Source: Maribacter sp. (GTDB lineage Bacteria; Bacteroidota; Bacteroidia; Flavobacteriales; Flavobacteriaceae). Taken from it: 64,000 nt of DNA. This document shows, in pieces, positions 29,281-38,833 of the stretch. Location: positions 10,949 through 74,948 of the forward strand of contig JAHENB010000008.1 in NCBI GenBank assembly GCA_024643345.1. Direction: 5' to 3'. The first letter of the stretch is position 1. The number at the start of each line of letters is the position of its first letter. The translations under genes and the position numbers were made by a program. The notes under the pieces were generated by a model, which searched no databases, was not told where the DNA came from, and was given only the letters and a program-made list of their open reading frames with translations.

Positions 29281-30105
29281 ATGAATTTTACATCAATCAA
29301 TAATCAATTGCCGTATGCCATGTCTTTCACAAACAGGGCCACGGCAGCTAAAACTATAACCATGACAGCACTAGTAAAAATTACCATCGCATTATTGCTC
29401 ACCCTCCTTTTGGCCTCCTGTGGCTTTGATATCCAAATTGGCGACATGGATGGGTTCGGATCCGGAAAAAAAGGCAACGGAATCGTCACCAAAGAAATCC
29501 GTAAAGTAAACCAAGAATTTACTGAAATTACCGCTTCTGAAGGTTTGACGGTCTATGTGACCCAGGCCGAGGATTTTGAGATCACAGTGGAGGCCGATGA
29601 AAATATCATCGATCTGATAGGAACAGATGTCAATAATGGTAAATTAAAGGTGCATGCCATTAAAAATATTGGCAGGGCCACGAAAAACGTGTACATATCG
29701 CTTCCCAATGTGGCCGCCCTGAGAGGCTCGAGCGGTGCCCAACTCACTACAAGGAATAGGGTCAAAAGCGATAAGATGGAAATCGACGGCAGCAGCGGTG
29801 CCATCGTAAACATTGAAATCGATGCGGAAGAATTATATATTGAAGCCAGCAGTGGGGCCAATCTTGACATTTCCGGGGCTACCGATTCCGCAGAGGTGGA
29901 AGTAAGCAGTGGCGGCAATATTGATGCCGACGATTTGCAGGCTAAAGATTGCCGGGCCGAGGCCAGTAGTGGGGGCAATGTAACGATCAACGTCTCAGAA
30001 TCCCTTGTAGCGGAGGCCAGCAGTGGGGGTAATATTTCCTATACTGGGCAACCCAAAGTAAGCACAAAGAAAAGTTTTTCGGGAAGCGTTACCCAAAGCA
30101 ACTAA
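29281..30105 (+). CDS. Head GIN domain-containing (DUF2807) lipoprotein
   Basis: 274 aa, lipobox LLLASC, repeated SSGA/SSGG rungs; likely start at an internal ATG (29326 or later). Confidence 0.85.
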   Translation: MNFTSINNQLPYAMSFTNRATAAKTITMTALVKITIALLLTLLLASCGFDIQIGDMDGFGSGKKGNGIVTKEIRKVNQEFTEITASEGLTVYVTQAEDFEITVEADENIIDLIGTDVNNGKLKVHAIKNIGRATKNVYISLPNVAALRGSSGAQLTTRNRVKSDKMEIDGSSGAIVNIEIDAEELYIEASSGANLDISGATDSAEVEVSSGGNIDADDLQAKDCRAEASSGGNVTINVSESLVAEASSGGNISYTGQPKVSTKKSFSGSVTQSN

Positions 30106-30128
30106 ATTCGATCAAAACCAGCTATTCC

Positions 30129-30172
30129 AAACCTTGTTGACCCACTCCCATGGGCCGACAAGGTTTTTTTTT
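30129..30172 (+). terminator. Rho-independent terminator after the PadR-PspC-GIN genes
   Basis: AAACCTTGTTGACCC..GGGCCGACAAGGTTTTTTTTT stem with T-tract. Confidence 0.82.
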
Positions 30173-30215
30173 GTGATGCTCAGGGTTTGTTTATATTAGT
30201 GCAAATATTCAGCAG

Positions 30216-31229
30216 ATGCAGTTGGTCCTTAAAAAATATGTGCTCCCGTTAAAACATACCTTCAGTATTTCAAGAGAGTCCCATGACGAGCAGGATTCGC
30301 TGATCGTGGCGATTTCCCTTGATGGGAAAACTGGGTACGGCGAATCAACCTCCAATCCTTATTATCGCATTACCGTTGCAAGTATGATCGCAGAAATCGA
30401 AGCGGTGCGCAAAGAATTGGAATCGTACCCTTTCAGTACACCGGAAGACCTGCATGCCTTTCTCGTTTCGAAGGGCCTTAGCAATTTTGCGATCTGTGCG
30501 CTAGATCTTGCCGCCCACGATCTTTATGGAAAACGCTTGGGGAAACCACTTTACGAAATTTGGGGTACCCGTATGGACAGATACCCCATCACCAATTATA
30601 CCATAGGTATCGACACCGTTGAAAAAATGGTCGCCAAAATAAAGGAAATGCCCTGGCCTATTTACAAGATCAAATTGGGCACCAAGGACGACATCGACCT
30701 CGTTAAGGCACTGCGCCAACATACCGATGCCATATTTCGGATCGATGCCAACTGTTCATGGTCGGCCAGGGAAACCATAACCAATGCTCCTCAGCTGAAG
30801 GCTTTGGGCGTCGAGTTTTTAGAGCAGCCCCTAAAAGCATCAGACTGGCAAGGGATGGAACGGGTGGCGCACCATAGCGTCTTGCCCGTAATCGCAGATG
30901 AAAGCTGTATCGTGGAAGGGGATGTGAATAAATGTGGGCTCCATTTCAATGGAATCAATATAAAACTTACGAAATGCGGGGGGCTCACCCCTGCCCTGCG
31001 CATGATCAAGGAAGCCAAACAATTGGGGTTAAAGGTCATGGTAGGCTGTATGACAGAATCTACAGTGGGCATTTCAGCCATTGCACAGCTATTGCCACAG
31101 CTCGACTATGTGGACATGGATGGCCCGTTGCTGCTGAGGGAGGATATCGCGGAAGGAGTGAAAATACTGCCCGGCGGAAAATTGCGCTTCCCTGTACAAG
31201 GGGGTAGCGGCATTACCATGCTCAAATGA
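30216..31229 (+). CDS. Dipeptide epimerase (enolase superfamily; L-Ala-D/L-Glu epimerase-like)
   Basis: 337 aa; IYKIKLGTKDDIDLVKALR (KxK), IDANCSW, EQPL, ADESC motifs. Confidence 0.85.
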   Translation: MQLVLKKYVLPLKHTFSISRESHDEQDSLIVAISLDGKTGYGESTSNPYYRITVASMIAEIEAVRKELESYPFSTPEDLHAFLVSKGLSNFAICALDLAAHDLYGKRLGKPLYEIWGTRMDRYPITNYTIGIDTVEKMVAKIKEMPWPIYKIKLGTKDDIDLVKALRQHTDAIFRIDANCSWSARETITNAPQLKALGVEFLEQPLKASDWQGMERVAHHSVLPVIADESCIVEGDVNKCGLHFNGINIKLTKCGGLTPALRMIKEAKQLGLKVMVGCMTESTVGISAIAQLLPQLDYVDMDGPLLLREDIAEGVKILPGGKLRFPVQGGSGITMLK

Positions 31230-32275
31230 TCCATTTTATCGATTCATTTCCGGGAAGGGAAATAATAATTGGCGAAAAACCATTCCTTTACTTTGGTGGC
31301 ACGGCCTATTTGGGCGTTCAGACCCACAACGACTTTCAGCAAACTTTGATCAAGAACATCAAAACCTACGGCACGGGCTATGGGGCCTCACGAAAATCGA
31401 ACGTTCGGTTTTCAATTTTTGATCAAGCGGAACAAACACTGGCCTCATGGGCCGGAAGTGAAGCCTGTACCACGCTATCCTCTGGGTTTTTAGCGGGCCA
31501 ACTTGTCGCACAACATTTTGATCTTCCACAATACAAACGCTTCTATGCGCCCCATTGCCATTCGGCCCTATATATTTCGAAAACTGATAGTTACACTACC
31601 TTCATCGCTATGGACATGGCGATAAGGAAGCACTTGACCACCCATAAAAAAAGTATTCCAGTTGTTTTCATGGACAGTATTGATTTTTCAGGTGGGAATT
31701 ATCCTGGTTTTGAAGGGTTAAGAGCCTTGCCCCTGCAACAGTTGGTCTTAGTGGTCGACGATTCCCATGGTATCGGTATCGTAGGGGATCAAGGTGCCGG
31801 TGTTTACCGTAGCCTTAAAAAATTGCATCCAAAAGATTTGGTGGTATGCTGCTCCTTGGGCAAAGGATTTGGACTGCAGGCCGGGGCGATCTTTGGGAGT
31901 CAAAACAGGATCGATCTATTGACCGCCACCGATTTTTTCGGTGGGGCGAGTCCGTCGGCCCCTGCAGCCATGGCAACATTTTTACAGAGCCAAAGTCTTT
32001 TACATGGCCAAAGGGCCCTTTTGCAAAAGAACATCGATTTTTTCCTAGCGGCACTTCGTAATCCCGGGCATTTCAAATATATGCCCAACCATCCCACCTT
32101 TGGTTATGACGATGCCCATTTGACCCAATACCTGTACGATCATGGGATCATAACAACGAACTTCCAATATCCAAATGAATCGGCATCGGTAATGAGCCGC
32201 ATCGTGCTCAGTGCGGCACATCGGCAGGAAGATCTCTTTAAATTGGCAGCCTCGGTCAATGACTTCATCGGTTGA
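31226..32275 (+). CDS. PLP-dependent aminotransferase-fold enzyme (KBL/BioF-like)
   Basis: 349 aa; GASRKSNVRFSIFDQAEQTLA, VVDDSHGIGI, CSLGKGFG (PLP Lys). Confidence 0.82.
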   Translation: MIHFIDSFPGREIIIGEKPFLYFGGTAYLGVQTHNDFQQTLIKNIKTYGTGYGASRKSNVRFSIFDQAEQTLASWAGSEACTTLSSGFLAGQLVAQHFDLPQYKRFYAPHCHSALYISKTDSYTTFIAMDMAIRKHLTTHKKSIPVVFMDSIDFSGGNYPGFEGLRALPLQQLVLVVDDSHGIGIVGDQGAGVYRSLKKLHPKDLVVCCSLGKGFGLQAGAIFGSQNRIDLLTATDFFGGASPSAPAAMATFLQSQSLLHGQRALLQKNIDFFLAALRNPGHFKYMPNHPTFGYDDAHLTQYLYDHGIITTNFQYPNESASVMSRIVLSAAHRQEDLFKLAASVNDFIG

Positions 32276-32398
32276 GATTTTTCCAAGGGTCCTACAATCG
32301 GCAGATCCGTAATATTTCCAACTTCTTTTTGTTAAATTAAAAAATAATAATTGTATCTTTTAGGTATTGCAATAGCCACTAACTAAAAGAACACGATT

Positions 32399-32845
32399 AT
32401 GAAAAAAATATTAGGATTGGTTTTCCTCCTATTGATTCTGGTTTCAGCTACCGAATTAACCAAACCAACACAGCAAACCCCACTCACTTTGGAGGGCAGT
32501 TGGGAACTTATCAATCGCTTTAATTACGACGGTCTAAACGTATCCGACACCATCCCCAATTTAAATGGGTACCGACAAGTGAAAATATATAGTAAAGGAA
32601 AGGTAATGTGGACCAGATATGCCCCGGACGACCCTGCAGATTGGTTCGGATATGGCACTTATACCAATACCGATAATCGCTTGGAAGAACGATTGGAATA
32701 TGGTTCAAAACCCATGATGCAAGCCATTGATACCATACAGACCTTCGTTTTTGAACTGGTGCTCTATAAGGACAGTTACAGCCAGATTACTTTGGATGAA
32801 GACGGAAACCGAACCTTTTCCGAAAACTACAAGCGCATCGACTAA
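32399..32845 (+). CDS. Secreted hypothetical protein (lipocalin-like length)
   Basis: 148 aa with signal peptide; LEGSWELINRFNYDG. Confidence 0.6.
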   Translation: MKKILGLVFLLLILVSATELTKPTQQTPLTLEGSWELINRFNYDGLNVSDTIPNLNGYRQVKIYSKGKVMWTRYAPDDPADWFGYGTYTNTDNRLEERLEYGSKPMMQAIDTIQTFVFELVLYKDSYSQITLDEDGNRTFSENYKRID

Positions 32846-32854
32846 AACCTAAAC

Positions 32855-33841
32855 CTACTGCTGTGCCACTTCATGTGGTGACTCCACAGTGGCCAAGTAA
32901 CGTTCTGCATCCAAGGCGGCCATACATCCGGTGCCTGCGGCGGTTACCGCCTGTCGATATTCTTTGTCCTGGGCATCCCCACTGGCAAATACGCCGGGTT
33001 TGTTGGTTTTGGTGCTTTTCCCTTTGGTTATGATATAGCCGGTTTCATCCATATCCAACTGCCCTTTGAAGATGTCGGTATTCGGTTTGTGGCCGATGGC
33101 GATGAACAGTCCGGTAATGGTTATTTCCTCTTTTTTTCCGGTCTGGTTGTTCACCATGCGAAGTCCTTCCACTACTTGATCCCCCAGAACCTCGTCTATT
33201 TCGGTATTGTACTTTATCTCAATATTTTTCAAGCTGCTTAACCGATGTTGCATGGCCTTTGAAGCCCGCATAAAATCTTTACGTACCAACATCGTCACTT
33301 TGTTGCAAATATTCGCCAAATAAGAGGCCTCCTCGGCAGCCGTGTCACCAGCTCCCACGATGGCTACGTCCTGGCCTTTGTAGAAGAAGCCGTCACATAC
33401 GGCACAGGCAGATACGCCCCCGCCCCTAAGCCGTTGCTCACTTGGGATATTAAGATATTTGGCTGTGGCGCCCGTTGCTATAATAATGGTCTCCGCTTCG
33501 ATCTGCTTTTCATAATCCACGGTAACCTTATGAATACCACCAACCTCATCGTTCAATTCCACAGCAGTCACCATCCCGATACGAACCTCAGTACCGAAAC
33601 GTTCAGCTTGTTGTTGCAATTGCACCATCATGGTAGGCCCATCCACCCCGTCCGGATACCCTGGAAAGTTATCCACTTCAGTGGTCGTGGTCAATTGCCC
33701 ACCCGGTTCCATCCCGGTATATACGACAGGTTTTAAGTCGGCCCTTGCCGCATAGATGGCAGCGGTATAACCCGCCGGACCAGATCCGATAATCAATGTT
33801 TTAATTCTTTCAATTTGCTCAGACATAATCAATCGATTCAA
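32855..33841 (-). CDS. trxB: Thioredoxin-disulfide reductase
   Basis: GSGPAGYTAAIYAARA, ACAVCDGFF (CxxC), GDAQD. Confidence 0.95.
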   Translation of the reverse strand: MNRLIMSEQIERIKTLIIGSGPAGYTAAIYAARADLKPVVYTGMEPGGQLTTTTEVDNFPGYPDGVDGPTMMVQLQQQAERFGTEVRIGMVTAVELNDEVGGIHKVTVDYEKQIEAETIIIATGATAKYLNIPSEQRLRGGGVSACAVCDGFFYKGQDVAIVGAGDTAAEEASYLANICNKVTMLVRKDFMRASKAMQHRLSSLKNIEIKYNTEIDEVLGDQVVEGLRMVNNQTGKKEEITITGLFIAIGHKPNTDIFKGQLDMDETGYIITKGKSTKTNKPGVFASGDAQDKEYRQAVTAAGTGCMAALDAERYLATVESPHEVAQQ

Positions 33842-34168
33842 TTATACACTTTTGACAAAAGTAAGTTTTTTGAAAAAAAACTTTGCGGTTAGTTATTAAA
33901 AGTTATTAGGCTTTTAGGCAAAAAATATGCCTTTAGACCTTCCAATAACTTCTTCCCTGTTTAGCCGTAATTCCCTGCCGAAACTTACGATGTACCGCTT
34001 AGCGAAATATATTCTTATCTTTGTTGATTCCCCTACTTGAAATGAACATCATTGGAAATTGAATTTTAAGACTTTCTCCCATCGGGCCAAAGAAATGCTA
34101 AAGCTGACCTGTGTCAGTTATATAGAGCGGTGGAGTCTGTAAATTTGCAATGCAGAAAAAGAAACGCC

Positions 34169-34870
34169 ATGGTAAATAAAATATTGAGAACCGTAGTGGT
34201 CGACGACTCCGAACTACAATTAAAAGTTTTATCTAAATTGATAGAAAAACATCCTAGCCTGATACTTGATGGGGTGTATGGAAGTGGGATGGCGGCCCAA
34301 AAAGGATTGAAGGACCGCGAGGTAGATTTGATTTTTCTAGATGTGGAAATGCCGATCATCAACGGTTTCGATTTTTTGGACAGTTTTGAAAATCGCCCAC
34401 AAATCATTTTGATTTCCGGCAAGTCTGAATACGCCCTAAAGGCATTTGATTACGATGTCACCGATTATTTACAGAAACCCATAGGACAACCGCGTTTTAA
34501 TGTCGCCGTTCAAAGGGCGGTAAACAACCATGTACAACTTTCCGATGAGGCCCAAGAGCAGGAATATATTTTCGTAAATAGCAACCTTCAAAAGAAAAAA
34601 GTATATCTCGACGACATTAAATGGATCGAGGCGCTGGGCGATTACATCAAGCTCATTACCGAAAACGGTATGTTAATGGTGCTTTCCACCATGAAATCAT
34701 TTTTGAAGAAACTGCCCGAAGAACAGTTTATCCGTATCCATAAATCCTATGCCGTCAACGTGGGCCGCATCGACAAGTTCAACAGCACCGGTGTGGAAAT
34801 CGGCGGGGTACAGATTCCCATGAGCCGCCTACATAAAGACCAATTGGAAAAAGCCCTTTTGCACGATTAG
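34169..34870 (+). CDS. LytTR-family response regulator
   Basis: RTVVVDDSELQ, FLDVEMP receiver; LytTR: IKWIEALGDYIKLITENG..RIHKSYAVNVGRI. Confidence 0.92.
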   Translation: MVNKILRTVVVDDSELQLKVLSKLIEKHPSLILDGVYGSGMAAQKGLKDREVDLIFLDVEMPIINGFDFLDSFENRPQIILISGKSEYALKAFDYDVTDYLQKPIGQPRFNVAVQRAVNNHVQLSDEAQEQEYIFVNSNLQKKKVYLDDIKWIEALGDYIKLITENGMLMVLSTMKSFLKKLPEEQFIRIHKSYAVNVGRIDKFNSTGVEIGGVQIPMSRLHKDQLEKALLHD

Positions 34871-34905
34871 CCGTTCGATTTACCTAAATCCCGGTATTCT
34901 TGTTT

Positions 34906-36048
34906 CTAATTCTGCACCATGCTACACGAGGTTCCTTGACTTGGCAGCACTTCATAGGCTTCCAAATCGATTGTATAGGCCTCTTGATATGAAAGGGTTG
35001 CCATAGCGATAAACTCATCCACAAAAGATCCATGTACCAAATTCAAGGTGCAGCCCCCAAATCCGCCACCGGTTTGCCGGGCACCCAAAATCTCGGGTAA
35101 ATCTTTTGTGAAATCGACCAAAAAATCGGATTCAACACAACTTACCTCATAGTCTTTCCGAATGCCTTCATGGGCCTCGTACAATAATTGACCTACTTTT
35201 TGGAGATTGTTTTGCTTTAAGGCCTCTGCCATTTGAAGCACCCTTTCGTTTTCCTTTAAGACGAAGTCACAACGCCTATAGGTGATGTCTCCCATGATTG
35301 CCTTACAGCTATCCAACATGGAACCTGTGACCTCCCGCAATGATTTTAAGGTAGGGTATCGCCGTCTCAAAACGGCCAAGCCCTCCTCACATTGGCGTTT
35401 GCGAACGTTATATTCGCTGCTCGCCAAATTATGGACCACCTTGGTGTTGAGCAATATAATTTTGTAGGGATTCAAATTGATCGGAATCATTTCATAGTCC
35501 AGCGATCTACAGTCGAGCAGGATGGCATGCCCTGCCTTGCCCATCACCGAAGCGAATTGATCCATAATACCGCATTGTGTGCCCACATAGGTATGTTCGG
35601 CCGCTTGGGAAAGCTTGACCATTTCCAGTTTGTCGAGCCCTAAGTTGAAAAGTTGGTTCAGCCCATATGCCATTCCGCACTCCAGGGCTGCAGAGGAACT
35701 GAGACCTGATCCGATTGGTAAATCACTTTCCAATACACAGTCAAATCCGCCCAAGCGATCACCCCGTTTTACGATTTCATGAACCACCCCCAAAATATAA
35801 TTCTCCCATGTCACTTGGCTGGGCGCTAAAAGTGATAGATCGAATTCGAAACCGGTATTGAAATTTTTGCTAAAGACTCGGCAGTTCTTTTGGGAACCGT
35901 TTCGCTGAAATTGCAAGCTTATTTTTTTTTCGATAGCGGCCGGAAGCACATAGCCCATGTTATAATCGGTATGTTCCCCTATCAAATTGATCCTTCCGGG
36001 AGATGCCACCACCAATTCAGGAGTAAAATATGTTGGAAACCCTTTCAT
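34906..36048 (-). CDS. galK: Galactokinase (N-terminus appears short)
   Basis: VASPGRINLIGEHTDYNMGYVLPAA, LPIGSGLSSSAALE, TGGGFGGCTLNLV; first ATG in likely frame context at 36048. Confidence 0.88.
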   Translation of the reverse strand: MKGFPTYFTPELVVASPGRINLIGEHTDYNMGYVLPAAIEKKISLQFQRNGSQKNCRVFSKNFNTGFEFDLSLLAPSQVTWENYILGVVHEIVKRGDRLGGFDCVLESDLPIGSGLSSSAALECGMAYGLNQLFNLGLDKLEMVKLSQAAEHTYVGTQCGIMDQFASVMGKAGHAILLDCRSLDYEMIPINLNPYKIILLNTKVVHNLASSEYNVRKRQCEEGLAVLRRRYPTLKSLREVTGSMLDSCKAIMGDITYRRCDFVLKENERVLQMAEALKQNNLQKVGQLLYEAHEGIRKDYEVSCVESDFLVDFTKDLPEILGARQTGGGFGGCTLNLVHGSFVDEFIAMATLSYQEAYTIDLEAYEVLPSQGTSCSMVQN

Positions 36049-36050
36049 AC

Positions 36051-37202
36051 TTATGGTCGGGGTTTTTGCGAACGAGCCATATCCACAGTAGCAACGGTTC
36101 GAAATCCGAGATGCTCCTGCGAAGAATCCAAACTGGTAGCCATTCTTGCGGAGATACGGTAACTGGCACAATAGGAGGCACTGCACAAATAAGAACCCCC
36201 TTTGACCACCTTTTCCCTTGCATAGGGATCTCTTTCATTAAATGGAGCCTCTGGACCCATCGGATTGTAAACAGGTACCTGACGCATGGCCATGGTATCA
36301 TAATAATTGGTATTGTACCAATCACTGGTCCACTCCCAAACATTGCCCGCCATATCGTAAAGGCCCAGGCGATTTGGTGGAAAAGTCTTTACGGGGGCTC
36401 TGTTTTCAAAACCATCTTCCCTGGAATTGCTTACAGGAAATTGGCCGTTCCAGGTATTGGCCATTTCGGGAAGGACATTGGGGTCGTTGCCCCAAGTAAA
36501 TACCGATGCCAAATCTGCCCCTCTTGCCGCAAGTTCCCACTCTGCCTCGGTTGGAAGCCTTCTGCCCGCCCAATTGCAGTAGGCCAGGGCATCATCGTAA
36601 GCGATATGCACCACCGGCTCGTTATCCTTGCCTTCGATGTCGCTTCCGGGACCGTTCGGATGCTTCCAGTTCGCCCCAATGGTCCATCGCCACCATTGTG
36701 AAAAATCGTAAAGGTTGGTGACTGGCTCTTTGGTTTTTTTAAAGGTCAAAGAACCCGGTTGCATGATGCTGTCATGGGGTTTTGGGGTCCCTTCAGGAAG
36801 TTGTTTTTTTAATTCCTCCCAATCTATTTCCTGCTCGGCCACGGTTTTATATCCGGTTGCGGCGACAAATATTTTAAATTGGGCATTGGTTACTTCGGTC
36901 TCATCCATAAAAAAACCGTCCACAATAACACCGTGTGCAGGTTTTTCATGCGACATTGCCATTTGATCTTGGGGTACCGCTCCTTGTTCGAATGCCCCGC
37001 CCGGTATCCAGACCATCCCTTTGGGGGTTGTTACATCCTCGGGCCGCTCGAACAATAACGTTATATTTTTAGTGAGCTTGGGCTCGTTGGCAATATTGGT
37101 CGAAGCGTTCTTCTCTATTGATTGGCCTGGTTTTTCCTGTTTGCAGCCCAAAAGGAAAACACTGCTTAAAAACAGAAAAAACATATAAGGTTGAAGGCGC
37201 AT
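36051..37202 (-). CDS. Formylglycine-generating-enzyme-like (SUMF1) lipoprotein
   Basis: 383 aa; lipobox LLGC, MVWIPGGAFEQGA, GNVWEWTSDWY, GGSYLCSASYCASYR with both catalytic-type Cys. Confidence 0.9.
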   Translation of the reverse strand: MRLQPYMFFLFLSSVFLLGCKQEKPGQSIEKNASTNIANEPKLTKNITLLFERPEDVTTPKGMVWIPGGAFEQGAVPQDQMAMSHEKPAHGVIVDGFFMDETEVTNAQFKIFVAATGYKTVAEQEIDWEELKKQLPEGTPKPHDSIMQPGSLTFKKTKEPVTNLYDFSQWWRWTIGANWKHPNGPGSDIEGKDNEPVVHIAYDDALAYCNWAGRRLPTEAEWELAARGADLASVFTWGNDPNVLPEMANTWNGQFPVSNSREDGFENRAPVKTFPPNRLGLYDMAGNVWEWTSDWYNTNYYDTMAMRQVPVYNPMGPEAPFNERDPYAREKVVKGGSYLCSASYCASYRISARMATSLDSSQEHLGFRTVATVDMARSQKPRP

Positions 37203-37232
37203 GATGTAAACAATTCGATTCGAAGGTCAAAG

Positions 37233-38816
37233 TTAATCCAATTTTTCGGCTAGGAGGCCATCGTCGATGAGCGGTATCTGGAAGTCTTGCATTTCTGGAC
37301 GGTCGCGTTCCCTCTCGAATATTTTAGCAGCGTTTTTCAATATTTCGGGATGCATTAGCGCAACATTGCGGGTTTCTGTGGAATCTTCTTTCAGGTTATA
37401 TAGTTCGAGCGTCGGATCCTCCTTATTCATGAGGTTCCGTCGAATGAGTTTCCAATCGCCCATGCGCAAGGCTACCTGACCACCATAACTAGGAAATTCC
37501 CAATACAGGAAGTCATGTATTTTTTGATCTCCTTTCTTCAAGAGGGTGGGCAACATACTGATGCCATCGTTATCTGATGGTACAGGGTAGCCGGTCACCT
37601 CGGCTAAGGTGGCCAGGATGTCGTATTGTGCAGAGATCAGATCGGATCGGCTGCCAGCCCCTATCTTTCCAGGCCAGGAAGCGATCATTGGCACCCGGAT
37701 GCCCCCTTCATATAAAAAGCCTTTGGCCCTGCCGTATCTGCCATCGAAGGGGTGTGCACTATCGAACCATTCTGGATCGGCGCCCCCTGCATAGCTCGGG
37801 CCATTGTCGGACGTAAATATGATCAAAGTATTTTCATAGATCTTCTCGGCCTTTAATTGTTGTACCAACTTGCCAATGTTCTCATCCAAATAGGAAATCA
37901 TTGCCGCATATGCCGCATGCGGATTTTTATGTGGAAAATAACCCCCGGGGTTCCCTGCCAGATAAGGCTCCTCGTCTCCGAATTTTTCGATATAATAATC
38001 TACCCATCGCTGTGGTGCCTGCAGTGCGACATGCGGAATGGGACTGGCCCAATACAAAAAGAAAGGTTCTTTTTTATGCTGGTCCACAAAATCGGTCAAA
38101 GCCTTGAACATTAGATCTGGGGCATAATCCTTAAGTGTGAAATCGGCATAATTGGCAGGGTCCTTTGGATCGGCGCCCATTGGAAAAGCCGTATTCGGGG
38201 CAATGGTATCATTTCTTAGATGTACCCTGCTCCTATTATGGTAGAGATGCAAAGGATAATAGGTATGGGCCTGCCGCTGGCAGTTGAAACCGTAAAAAAA
38301 ATCAAAACCCATTTCGTTGGGAATGGAAGCCGTGTGGGGAGCGCCCAGGCCCCATTTGCCTACCATGCCAGTGGCATAGCCTACTTTCTTAAGCCGGTGC
38401 GCCATGGTAACCGTACTGTCGGGCATGGGCCCCTGCCCCTCCAAAGTTGAATCTTTGGCCATCGCGCGATAATTCCAAACATCGCCCCGTTCGCCCCATT
38501 CAAAATTGCTTCGGATGAAGGCGTGGCCCGCGTGCCTTCCCGTCAACAGCATATGTCGTGCCGGGGCACATACCGGGGCACTGCTGTAGTGTTGGGTAAA
38601 GAGCATGCCTGATCTGGCCAGGGCATCGATGTTTGGCGTCTCGATCTTTTGCTGGCCATAGGCCCCTATATCGGCATACCCAAGGTCATCGGCCAAAATA
38701 TAGATGATATTGGGCTTTGGCGAATGCTCCTCCAAAGGCACATCGGTATTTCTGTTACAGGACAAAAATATTGTCCCCGCCAAGAGCAGGGACAAAGAAA
38801 AATTATCAATTTGCAT
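37233..38816 (-). CDS. Sulfatase (S1 family)
   Basis: 527 aa; YILADDLGYADIGAYG, APVCAPARHMLLTG (CxPxR), GMVGKWGLG, FTSDNGP. Confidence 0.93.
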   Translation of the reverse strand: MQIDNFSLSLLLAGTIFLSCNRNTDVPLEEHSPKPNIIYILADDLGYADIGAYGQQKIETPNIDALARSGMLFTQHYSSAPVCAPARHMLLTGRHAGHAFIRSNFEWGERGDVWNYRAMAKDSTLEGQGPMPDSTVTMAHRLKKVGYATGMVGKWGLGAPHTASIPNEMGFDFFYGFNCQRQAHTYYPLHLYHNRSRVHLRNDTIAPNTAFPMGADPKDPANYADFTLKDYAPDLMFKALTDFVDQHKKEPFFLYWASPIPHVALQAPQRWVDYYIEKFGDEEPYLAGNPGGYFPHKNPHAAYAAMISYLDENIGKLVQQLKAEKIYENTLIIFTSDNGPSYAGGADPEWFDSAHPFDGRYGRAKGFLYEGGIRVPMIASWPGKIGAGSRSDLISAQYDILATLAEVTGYPVPSDNDGISMLPTLLKKGDQKIHDFLYWEFPSYGGQVALRMGDWKLIRRNLMNKEDPTLELYNLKEDSTETRNVALMHPEILKNAAKIFERERDRPEMQDFQIPLIDDGLLAEKLD

Positions 38817-38833
38817 TCGTGTAAGTTTCGAAG

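Noticed and set aside
29800-30090. Repeated SSGA/SSGG segments in the GIN protein as a possible DNA repeat array
   Set aside because: Explained by the beta-helix rungs typical of DUF2807 proteins.
36030-36701. 223-aa + strand ORF antisense to the FGE-like gene
   Set aside because: Composition artefact opposite a clear FGE-family CDS.
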